From NCBI GenBank assembly GCA_047967505.1, contig CM106538.1: DNA of 64,000 nucleotides. One strand, given 5' to 3'. This DNA is from Dipteris shenzhenensis. Taxonomy: Eukaryota > Polypodiophyta > Polypodiopsida > Gleicheniales. Both the position numbers and the translations under genes were made by a program. Positions 10,411 to 21,240 of this stretch are shown piece after piece; the stretch's first letter is position 1; each line of letters opens with the position of its first letter. Below the pieces are notes generated by a model. That model did no database searches. It had not been told where the DNA came from and was given only the letters and a program-made list of their open reading frames with translations.

Positions 10411-13400
10411 CCCCCAATGAAGGTGAAAGCCTTCATTACCTCAACCATGATGATGCACATTCTTTTCACACATGCATGCACTATGTTTGCTTACCATAGT
10501 TAAGCCTACGTCTCTCACTGGAATACGACTCGAGGTCCTAAGCTACACGTATACTACAAACGACAACCCCGATATATCTGTAGGTGACAAAAAGCCTCGG
10601 AACCCTACATACTAAGAATACCCTACTCTTCCTGCGGAAGCCGTGGGAAAGAGCCAACAGAGGGACCACAACATTGTCTTTAGCTCATGTTATCCTCCCA
10701 AGGAAATAATAATTAGAACGGGTTTGGAAGTCACCATGAGAGCCCCTCTAGCTAGACCAAAAGAACAGTCACCACTAGAATTATGATCCCCAAAAACAAA
10801 ATGAGCTTCTTCTACTAGTGAGGGGGGTGAAATGGAAAAGGAAGGAAAAGGAAGGGACTGTAGATCTACAAACCAGCATAAGGATCTCAAAATAGTAGTG
10901 AATAGAGGATATAAGGACCATTGACAGGCTCTGAGCGGCTAGGTGACAGAAAGAAAACCCATGGGTTGTTTGAAAGATACCCACGGAAGGTAGAAAGGGT
11001 AGTAAAGGAAAGACAAAAACGTAGTGGGGAATAGGGATGGGAGGCAGAATGGTTGAGGGGGAGGCGAAGTGAGCAGTGGGGGGTGGCAAGGGTGGGGGGA
11101 TAGATTGGTAGCCGGGGGAGAGGAGAGGGCAATAGAGAGGAGGTAGAGGGGAAAGGTGAGGTGGAGGGGTAGGGGTAGGGGTAGGGCGAGGAGAAGCTAG
11201 CAAGGAGCAACATTGTATATTATGTTAGGACAAGCTACTATTCACAAGACTAGTTCACAAACTATGAAAGCTAGTATTATGTAAGGACAAGCTAGCATTC
11301 ATAAGACTAGTTCACAAACTATGAAAGCCAATGAACAAAGGTAGATCCCTTCAAATGTCTTGGTCAAATTCTTTGCAATTGACAAACTATGTCATGAGGT
11401 CATTATTGTAGTATGGTATCATCAATTCAAGATACGTCAAACATAAAAACACATGTCTTTATGATTCATTAACTTAATCACATGTATTAATCTCTAAACC
11501 CAAATACTAATAATATATGTTTTTTACAATTAAGTTTTCATGGAAGACACACAAAAAACATGATCAATACATTTTATGAAGAGAATCTAGCTATGTGCAC
11601 TAACAAAATCAACAAGTAAGAAACAATTATCTACAAGTTCCTCAGTAGTAGTTTGCTCATCGTCTTATTAGTAGATTGAAAGGATTTTTCCAACTATTTC
11701 AAAGAAGAGAGAGAATCAATTCCACTATACACTTCTTAAAATTTCATTTCCTGATTCATATTTAAAAAAAGTACATTATTATTGATAAATTAAAAAAAAT
11801 TATCAATAATTCCAAATAAAACAGACTGCCAAAAAAGAAAACACCAATCACACTGTTTGATTTCAATGGCCAGTATGCATTCAGTGGCATATGATTGTTC
11901 TCTTCCTAGAAAAAGTGCTTGAACTCCCCTACTCCTTAATAATGGCTTTACATGTATCCTCTCTCTTGTACCTAGTCTTAGCCTTCTCCATCTTGCCATT
12001 CGTTGTTGTGAAGTTGATCTTTTAATGTTTTTCCCCTCATCGTGGGAAGCTTGGTTGGCCTAATCATTTTTTATTAACCTCATCAACTTGTTGCAAGCAT
12101 TGCAATACATTAAGCGACATTTGGTCTTTGTATTCCTAGGTTTTTCCCATTTTTTGTACCATTTCTTTCTGGTGCTGAGTTTTACTCAAATACCAAATTT
12201 TGTGGGGGCTTTGGCTACTAAAGTACCCTTGGCTTATGGCAAGATTTTTAGGCTCTTTATCACTTTCCATTTCTTTCTTGGTGGTTTCAATCTTTGAATT
12301 AGGTTTGTCATTTTGAATTGCAATAAAGTGAGTCCTCTTATGTTTTGTAGGCATAAACTCTTTCATAGATTCATTTTCTTTTACTTCAGGTTGTTCAACC
12401 TAATCCTGATATCTTGCTCATGAATTTCCTTCCTATACTTCTCAAGAAGGGATCTTTCATTCATTCCCGATTTCAAAATAGCTTAGTGGGTATTGATTGA
12501 ATCACCTACTAGGCAACCTTCTGTGAGGTGCATGGGAAGTAGGCCGAATACTATTCTCTACTATTGCATCCGTTAACCAATTCCTAACTAGCTTAGTTGT
12601 ATTGATTGAACTAGTAGTAAACAACCTTATGCAAGGTCCATGGGAAGTAGTTCGTATACTCTTCCTCTTTATCCAACAAATCTTGTAAAAGCTTTGTAGA
12701 TGGCTAAAAGGATCTTCTACAAACCTTTGAAATCTTGAAACTTAACTTTAATCATCTAGGGTGGTGCCTTTCTATGCCACACACCTAGGGCGCCAACTCC
12801 CTTTAGTAAGAAAACCTATCAAAATCTTGAGTATGAGATGAATTTAACAATATGCCATGAGTAAAAATTATTCAAATTAACATGCTTGTGTTCTACACTA
12901 AAAGAGCTTCAAATATGTGCTTACACCTTGAAATTTGCGTAACACATGAAAAAGTTATGTTAATTTGAAAGGAAATGGGTTTTCATATTTTAGTGTATTT
13001 TTTGTTTTACCCCCCCCATCCAAAAGAACCCTCCCTTGGGCCTCACATATTATGAAAAATATGTGCAAATCTTAAAATCTTGCATATTTTTCAAGGTATA
13101 TACCTTATATATTGTGGAGGGGGAACATGAAATTTTCATATTTTTCCCTTGCATATTTGAAAGATTTAAAGGAAATCCATGCATATTATATATGGACCTT
13201 GTCCCCCCATACCCTGGATTTCGGACTAGGGTAGTAACATATTACATATTGAGTTGGTGCCCTAGGGCCACACATGTCTTGGGGTGTTGGCCGTACTCAA
13301 AGGTAGAATCACCGTTGCTCCCATTAGAGCTAGATGTTGTTGTCTTAGCCCTCTTCTTGACCATACGCCAAGAGTGTCCTCTTGTGGGCTCTTCTTGCTA

Positions 13401-14982
13401 GTTGAACCAAATGGCTGGTTTGACATCCTTTGTACTTTTCATGCTTTCTTTCTTATCACTAGATAATTGCATCTAGTCTTTGCCCTTTCTTTCTTCCTCC
13501 TTGTGGGTAGGCTTTATCCCAATGTCTCCATCTACCTTTGTGTTTTTCTTGGCAGCTAAATTTCATGAGGAATTCCTTGCTACACTACCCTCCTTGAGGG
13601 TGGTTAGACACAAGAAATATTCCTCATTTGTCCAGTCTCGTAGGCTCCTTTGGCATTTTCTCCCTTTTTTTTTTGACAAGGATCTTACACCCTCAATGAG
13701 TTCAAATTTTGAGCCAACATGTCACCAAATGATTCTACAAGAACTCATAGGGAAATTAGACCTTCAACTAGATTCTCCTTCATAGGCTTCTGTTGCCTTC
13801 TTTTTGGGGAATTCTAAGTAGTTATTGAATCCACAACTTGTTTTTTTTGTGTCCCCAACTTGGCACTAATTTCCTTTGTAAAGGAGATGTACACTTTGGG
13901 TGTTGATTCTGTAAGTGGTTGACCATGCTCCAAGAATGCAACACATGCTCAATAAATGATTGACCATGCTCCAAGAAGGCATCACATTGAGTGGTATTCT
14001 TGCTTTCCTCTAACTCACCACCCATAAGTGAGAAGGGATATCAATCTCAAAACTGTATATCAATCCATACTCCATTCTTTTAGAAATTTTAGAGAATTTG
14101 CAAATCTCAATTCATAGCAAGCAAACAATGCCTATGATATCCCATAATTTGTAGTTAATACATCATTTCTTGCCTTGTATATACCATCAATCACTTCAAC
14201 TCACAAGCCAATTGTGATCACCAAATGCTAACGTGTTTTTTGTTTCACTCTTCTTGATTGAGATCATCTAAGGGTAACTACTCTCTAAGCTTCTACACTT
14301 AGGTTAATTTTGGGTAGGTGTAGAAACAACTCATTAACTATCCACTCGTCTAGTCTCATGAGTTCACAAGTTAATTATTGCAACACTTGGAAAGTGAGAT
14401 CTAATCATTCTAACACAATAGCTTTCATGTGCCTTGCCTCAACCCAACACAATGGCATAAAAACTTTGATATAAATTTGTAGGCTAACCAAATTACACGT
14501 ATACTAATTGGAGGTTTGCATCCTCCTCCTATAGTTTCTCACTTTCTAAACCCAACCAAGCATCAAAAACTAATTAATAAAAAACAATAACTTTGTTGCA
14601 TTGTCATTGTGACTGTACACCAAATCAAAGCATTCATTCATTCATCCATTCGCTATGTAGCAAAGCAAATCATTCACAATACTTTATTATGAAGACCTTG
14701 TGATTTTTGTGGGGAAACATTCTTTCATTTCTTGGACAGAAGACATCTTAGCGAGGAACCAAAAGACTCTTCCTTTGAGGAAGTCACATTTCTTTATATT
14801 CCATAGGGTACCAAAGTTTTTTAATTAAAAAAATAGCCCTTAGTCATCTCAATGAGATTCTTGGCATATGTGACCCTCTACATGCTTCCTGCATTTGGTA
14901 GAGGGGCTTTTAGGACATGATGGGACATGGAATGTACACTCTAAAAAAGCATAGTTGAAACTTGATAACTTTATATGGATGC

Positions 14983-14985
<3 letters not shown>
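10411..14985. other. Non-genic AT-rich DNA with scattered repeats
   Basis: No recognisable protein domain. A G-rich tract lies at 11035-11200. A direct repeat lies at 11221-11335 ('aggacaagcta.cattcacaagactagttcacaaactatgaaagc', cut here by copy differences, two copies about 60 bp apart). A duplicated block near 12530-12660 shares 'catgggaagtag' and 'ctagcttag'. Open frames of 60-140 codons (e.g. 13036-13401, 13480-13785) look like chance. On the minus strand at 12788-12796 'ttggcgccc' resembles a primer-binding site, but no LTR flanks it. Probably old retroelement debris. Confidence 0.4.

Positions 14986-15036
<51 letters not shown>
14986..15036 (+). repeat. (GA)n microsatellite
   Basis: About 25 uninterrupted GA repeats, directly 5' of the LINE reverse-transcriptase fossil. 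Confidence 0.97.
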
Positions 15037-15040
<4 letters not shown>

Positions 15041-15109
15041 TTCTAAAGGCCCTAATCTCAATAAATTGGCCTATGCACTCTAGGCCACATGTTTACTCTA
15101 TAAGGCATC

Positions 15110-16330
15110 ATTAAGGTTGCGAGATTGAGATCCTTGAAAGTCTATGCCTGCTTTGTAGACTTTCAAAAGGCCTATGACACAATCCCACAATCTAGTTTGA
15201 TTAGGAGACTTCAAGAGATGTAGATCCAAAGAGTCATGATTTAGGGGGTAATGAGTCTATATGAGTCAGTTAGAGGGAGAGTACGAGCTCTAGGATGTTG
15301 GTTAGAGCACAATCAGAGTGAAGCAAGGATGCCCCATCTCATAAACACTCTTCGGGCTCTATATTGATGAGATCATGACCTTCATTAATTGCCTAGGAGG
15401 TGAGGGATCAATGCTTGCTGCTTTGATGATACAAATATTGTTATACACAGATGATATAGTCCTCATATTCTCTTTGGTAGAGATGGCCTACAAAGACACC
15501 TAGAGGCCTTAGAGCTATTTTGCATGTATAGAGACTTGACAGTCAACCCTCGTAAGACCAAGGTCACGATTTTCAATACTTCATCAACACTGTTTCACAT
15601 ACTAAGGGGAGTCGGTGGAGATTGTGCAATTTTACGCTTAAGTAGGGCCAGCCTTCATAGGACCAATTTTCATGATGGTTCATGAAACCTTGGCACAGCT
15701 TACACAAGGTAAGGGGTCTCTAGCCCAACTAGAGCAATAGTGCTTTCGATCGCACTTCTAAGACCCATCGACAAAAGGATGGCTATTTTGATACACTAGT
15801 GACCTTGACATCCATGTATGTAGCACCCTTCTAAGGGAGTGATAACTCAGTGTACTTGGAGGAGATTGATAGGCAATAGGTAATTATGGACCCTTGGATG
15901 ATTTGGATAAAGCCCTCAGTCCCTCATTAGATAGTACAGGTATAGTTCGCTCCATGACAATACTTTTTTAGATAGTGACATACCTCCACAAGTTTTGGGC
16001 CTTGCCTAGTTGGAGACTACCAAGATTGGCACTATGATCATCAAGACGACTATCAAATAGAGGGGTCAACACGACCTAGTATGCACATATATCCAGATGT
16101 TTTGCTAATCAGGGTATTTAGATGGATCAAATCTCCTCCTTTCAGTATAGTTTGGATGCCTTGTCCCCCCTGGTGTCTCGAGATGAGATAGAACCTATCA
16201 TATAGTTGGATCTACTCCAGCTCTATAAATCACACAATTTTTTTTTGGGGGGGGGAACCAAGAGTTCCCCACCAAGAGTATCAAAAGATGGAGTGATTAT
16301 CAGGCCCCAATATTTGGTAGGATAGACAAC
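15110..16330 (+). pseudogene. LINE reverse-transcriptase fossil (LINE A type)
   Basis: Broken plus-strand frames spell RT motifs: 'YACFVDFQKAYDTIPQSSL' (motif A), 'RRLQEM' and 'GVMSLYESVRGRVRAL', then 'GVKQGCPIS' (about 15318-15345), 'LFGLYIDEI', the catalytic 'LLYTDDIVLIF' (about 15436-15468) and 'LTVNPRKTKVTIFN'. Further on, 'GKGSLAQLEQ' and 'FRSHF' (15700-15760) fit the conserved region after RT. The wording of motifs A, B and C matches the minus-strand LINE A at 46.5-47.7 kb, so they are one family. Multiple stops and frameshifts. The endonuclease portion is absent. Confidence 0.8.
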
Positions 16331-16931
16331 TCTCACATGCAGTGAGGATTGCCATTCGAAGATGCTCTCACTAGAAACTATCGATTGCCTTTAGAAAGAG
16401 CAGTGGGGTATAATAAAAATTTACAAAGAAATGTATGAATGTACTTTTTATTAGATATTATACACATCATTGTACTTATTGAGAAAATATGCATAAGGTC
16501 CAAGAGGAAATCTAATAAATGGATTAAAAGTAATTGAATTTCTTATTTACTTTGGAATGAAAGATGCAAAGTGAAGACTACATACATCAATGTTATCTTT
16601 GCCATAATGCGAAGTTCACTTTGCTAAGGATTGGTATATCATGTATTTGAAATAATATTGACTCCTTGCCATTTTCATAAGCACTTGCTTTGGCAAGTAA
16701 CTTGGAGGCATATTAATTTTATATTCATGGGGTGAACATATTTGACATTGATTGATGTATTTAATGATTAGTGCAAAGGGAGTTGAAATGCAAAGGGTGT
16801 GATTTTTGGCGAGCATCTTTTGGCTAGCATGCACAAAAATGGCAAGCACACTCTCTCTCCTCTCTCCTCTTCTCCATTCCCCTACCCCCTTTCCCTCACT
16901 CTCCTCTTTTCCACTCATCTCCCACTCCTTC

Positions 16932-16992
<61 letters not shown>

Positions 16993-17376
16993 TCTCTCTC
17001 GCCCCCCCCTCTCTCTCCCTCTCCTAATGGCATCAAATACATATTTTGAGAACCAAATGCACCACATTCTCAAAACCTTTTGAAACACCTTTCAAACACT
17101 TTTCATCCTTGGACCATCCCCATATGACTTGTGTGTAGACAATTATGATTTATAGCATGCAAATGATATCATTTCCCAAGACCCGAGTAGCATAATTTAA
17201 ACCCTTATAATCTTTTAGGGAAATTGGTCTAATTTATTCACAATAGTAATACAACAACCACAAAGTGATTTATGCTTGCAAACCCCTCTTTTAAATGCTT
17301 GTGCCCATACATGTACTTAAAACTTTTCAGCTTGAAATATACCTCAATGCTTTTCCAAAATATGAGTAGACAAGAA
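16331..17376. other. Non-genic spacer with CT microsatellite
   Basis: Contains a repeat-family segment at 16560-16800 that resembles 18720-18800 (shared 'gatgcaa..agtga.ga.ta.catacatcaa'), then the CT array. No coding signal seen. Confidence 0.5.
16934..16999 (+). repeat. (CT)n microsatellite
   Basis: CT dinucleotide array interrupted once by TG (near 16980). Confidence 0.97.
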
Positions 17377-17728
17377 GAAAGAGCTTGAAAATATGAGTAA
17401 TTTCCCTTTTTGAATCACGTCAATTTGAGTTATGCATCAAAAGTTATGATGCTTTGAAGTTTTGTCCATATATATCCCCCCCCCCCCAAAAAAAAAAATT
17501 ACATGGCATTTCGGTGGCTTTGATTTTTGGGGGTTTTTTTAAAATAAAAAATAAAAGTCCGAATATATCAAGGGGGGTGGTCAACCCAACAAAAAAAGAC
17601 CTTTTATAGTGGATCGCTAGGTTTTTGGGGGTTAAATAGATAGAACTTCAAAGGATCATAACTTTTGATGCATAACTCAAATGGAGGTGGTTCCAAAAGG
17701 AAACTTACTCCAAATTTTAAGCTCTTTC
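17377..17728. repeat. Long imperfect inverted repeat (arms about 85 bp)
   Basis: The left arm 17377-17461 and the right arm 17643-17728 are reverse complements with scattered mismatches. The best core is 'gagttatgcatcaaaagt' against 'acttttgatgcataactc'. The spacer of about 180 bp contains C and A homopolymers. It looks like a foldback element or hairpin precursor. No target duplication is evident. Confidence 0.75.
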
Positions 17729-18006
17729 GGTTTGTGTGCTCAGATTTAGGATTTGGAAAAAACCTCAAGGATTATTCCAAGTTGCAAAGTCTATACAAGA
17801 GCATTGGTTTGTGTGCGCATGAGTGCTCTCTCTCTCTCTCATGTGGCATTTGGACAGCCATGAAAATATTTACACCTAGAAAAAAAACTTGCCACATGGC
17901 ATTTTGAGGATTGAAATGCCACATGACAATTTTTTTTAATAATATGAACTAACTTTTTTTGAAAATTTTTTTTTTTTGGGTTGTGTATATGTGTGGTGAA
18001 CATTTT

Positions 18007-18265
18007 TAAGAAGGTAAACTTACTTGGATTGCTTTCAATTGGTAGGCTCAAATGTATAGTCACACTTACTTGCATAGTTGATCAACACCATACTTATACA
18101 CCTTAGCAATCATAGTCGATCAACGCCATACTTATAAACCTTAGCAAAATTTTAAGAAGGTAAACTTACTTGGATTGATTTCAACTAGTAGGCTCAAATG
18201 TATAGTCACTCTTACTTCCATAGTTGATTAATGCCATACTTATAAACCGTAGCAATCCACTTCAA
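18007..18265 (+). repeat. Tandem duplication, period 146 bp
   Basis: The block starting 'taagaaggtaaacttact' at 18007 recurs at 18153 and runs with few differences to about 18260. The first copy also contains an internal partial repeat of 'catagt.gatcaacgccat'. Confidence 0.85.
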
Positions 18266-18396
18266 TCTCTTAAGCAGATGGCTCTATTTCTACATATGCT
18301 AATTTTTTCATCTTTCATAGATATCCTTAGTTAGAACTTGATTTACTTCACAAGACAAATATTCAATTGCACCCTTCTTTGGCAAGTTATGTAAAG

Positions 18397-18398
<2 letters not shown>

Positions 18399-18439
<41 letters not shown>

Positions 18440-18526
18440 GGGGGGGTAGCCCTCAAGCAAGGGGATAGATGGGAATGGATAAGAAGAGAGAGTATATGCA
18501 AGATGAGAGAGAAGAAAAGGGTAATT

Positions 18527-18570
<44 letters not shown>
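18399..18570 (+). repeat. Two (GA)n microsatellites
   Basis: GA arrays at 18399-18436 (followed by a G run) and 18530-18570, separated by about 90 bp of purine-rich DNA. Confidence 0.95.
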
Positions 18571-18571
<1 letters not shown>

Positions 18572-18745
18572 TGCGCTCACCATTTTTGGGCACGCTTGCC
18601 AAACATCCCCAAAATGCAAAAAGGTACATTTCAAATTACAAATTATACATGTTAGAATAAGGAGGTGTACTTATTAAATAAATTTTGCCTAAGATCCAGG
18701 CTTAAAAACAATCAAGCACCTTATTTAATTTGGATAAGAGATGCA

Positions 18746-19193
18746 ACAAAGTGAAAACCACATACATCAACATTGCACTTGCCATACTGAGGTGGTCACT
18801 CAGTTAGCATTAACAAGAGAATCAATGTACCCATTATTAATGTATATAAGGATTGGTGCATCCTCTATTTGGATTTGTAGAGCAGGGGGATTTAAAATGC
18901 AATTTTAAATCCCCCTGCTCTACAAAGTGAAAACTACATCCATCAATATTGCCTTGCCATACTGAGGTGGTCACTCAAATAGCATTAACAAGAGAATCAA
19001 TGTACCCATTTGAAGGTAATATTAATGTATATAAGGATGGGTGCTTTCTCTATTTGGATGTGTAGAGTAAGGGTATTTAAAATGTAATTTTCATAAGCTC
19101 TTTCTTAAACAGCATGGAGGCCGATTAATGTTGTATTTAAAATGTAATTTTCATGCGCTCTTTCTTAAACAGCGTGGAGGCCGATTAATGTTG
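18746..19193. repeat. Duplicated segments around a perfect hairpin
   Basis: A segment beginning 'caaagtgaaaac.acat' at 18746 recurs at about 18923 (period about 177 bp) with a near-identical run through 'ccatactgaggtggtcactca'. The junction is the perfect inverted repeat at 18874-18926. A second exact-length duplication, period 60 bp, follows at 19074-19133 and 19134-19193. Confidence 0.85.
18874..18926. repeat. Perfect 25-bp inverted repeat with 3-nt loop
   Basis: The left arm starts 'tttgtagagcagggggat' and the right arm ends 'atccccctgctctacaaa'. All 25 positions pair and the loop is 'gca'. It lies exactly at the junction of two duplicated segments. Confidence 0.95.
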
Positions 19194-19439
19194 TATTTAC
19201 AGTGAACATATTTGAGTTAATTGAGGTATTGCATGATTGATGCATCATCCCTTTGAGTTTGTATTGCAAAGGAGTTGAAATGCAATCTCACCAATTCAAA
19301 CATTGCAAATAGGTTGGCGTGAGATGTTTGTGATGGGCAAGTTGAGGCAATGTTGAATCCTTTAGCGAGGCATGATGTGGAAGCTGTCCTAAATGGAGGA
19401 GCTAAAAGTGATATCATTAATAGGTGACCCTTGATTCTA

Positions 19440-19960
19440 GAAGCTTGGAGATTTGCGAGCTCTTCACATCAGTATACAGAAAGCACAAAGACTACACATG
19501 TTGCCCTATCTGTTTGAAAGCACACAAGTAAAGACTAGGTTAGAATAGATGGACAAAGTTATCTCCACCTTAAAGGATTACCTACATTAAAGCACTCACA
19601 ATCTATTACTGTTTAGGCTAAAAGCTTTATGGACTAGTATAATCGGGGGGAAAATTGTAGAGGCTTACCCTTGATTATAATAGTTTGGAGATTTGCAAGT
19701 TATCACAGCAATATAAGAAAGCAGCGAGTGCACATCTTGCCCTATATCTGAAACCACACACGTGAAGACTAGGTTAGAGTATTTGGAGAATGTATCTCAT
19801 TAGTATGTAGAAAGAAAAGGGTGTGTATATTTAAATATTTGAAAGCACGCAAGTGAAGACTAGGGCAGAGTCTTTGGAGAATGTTATCTCCCCCATGAAG
19901 GCCTATCTATGATTGAAGGCTATATTGAAAGCATTCACACAAGCTTATTGTGTGATAATG
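19440..19960 (+). repeat. Degenerate tandem copies, period about 170-240 bp
   Basis: 'ttggagatttgc.ag', 'gccctat', 'aagactaggttagagt' and 'ttggagaatgt' recur in order two to three times. No coding signal. Confidence 0.65.
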
Positions 19961-21240
19961 CCTTAGAAGAAGAAACATGAACCCTTAAAGATAAAAGGTT
20001 TAAATTGTTGACAAATGGGATGAAAATTTAAAATGTGGCACTAGGCTGCCCATATAAAGAAAGGGTTGAGGGCTCACAATACATAGTCTTATCCTCATTG
20101 GCTCGTATAAGTAAAAAGAGAAGTGAAAGCATGCTATACTTTCTTGAGTGTAGTCTCTATCTATCCTTGATAGAGATAGACTTTAGAAAGCGAGTGCAAA
20201 CCCTTTATGTTTCAATAGAAATCCACTTTTAAGCATCTCGTGGCCGTGCAAAGGGATCGTCCATTACAAGATAGAGTGCACTCCCGCGATGCAAGATGAA
20301 GGTTAGAGAGATTTTCGCTTGTAAGCTCGGTCGTAGCGTGAGAACATGAAGAAATTTCAGCTTTGAAATTTGATTAACAGCAGCCGCTATATTTTTTGGG
20401 GGAATTGATTGTTTTGTTTGGTTGCAACATCGCGAGAATGGAATTCCGCACTTATTGTCATGGATTTCTCCGATGTTAATGGGAAATCTTTCCGTTTATG
20501 TGATTTCTCCAATATAAGTTCACTGAAATATCCGGAACGCTGATTACGCCAACACGAGAATGCCCTCTTAGGTGTGAAGGCCATAGCATGTGAGGTATGA
20601 GGATTTAAAAATACATGTGAGGTTAAAGGGTGCAAATTTTCAAAAAATACATGTAAGGGGTCCTCTTAAAAATTGAGGTTGCACTAGCATGGCAACATGC
20701 TTTTATCCTCTTTACATGGAAGTGAGCAAGATAAATCTATGACAATTATAAAGGGTAATTCATGCCCCCCCCCCCCTTTTCACTCGGCCCGCTCTCTCCC
20801 TCTTTCAAATTCGATGATTATCCACACATTTACAACATTATTCAAGGGAACAAGATTCATTTTGATTTAACTAGTGGAAGTGTCAATTTATAATGTTTTT
20901 GAGAGGTTGGCTTGCCCTCTCTTTATGACTTAGGATTGGGAATAGACATAAAATCTAATGGTTGTTTAACTTGACAAAATTTTCCTAGCGGACGGTCAGT
21001 GTGAGATTGGCCACTAATGGATGCCTTTGATCACATGAACCCATCCATCACAAGTCTTTTCATTTTGCCATCTCATAACCTAAGTAAAGGCAAGTGGTGA
21101 AGTCTCATGGAGGGACTTGCAAAACCTCATCTCTTGAGTCTCTCCCATCTAATTTATTATGATCAACGTGTCGCTACATGCATGGATGTTTGGATATTTG
21201 GCACTATGCAGGTCTCGTCACAGGCATGATGAAATAGATC
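19961..21240. other. Non-genic spacer
   Basis: Mixed AT-rich DNA with a C run at 20766-20777. No domain, RNA gene or repeat structure recognised beyond this. Confidence 0.4.

Noticed and set aside
12788-12796. 'TTGGCGCCC' on the minus strand as a gypsy primer-binding site
   Set aside because: No LTR boundary or coding remnant adjoins it; a 9-base match alone is weak.
14986-18570. CRISPR-like or regular spaced repeats
   Set aside because: These are simple GA/CT microsatellites and local tandem duplications; there are no uniform repeats with unique spacers, and the DNA is plant.
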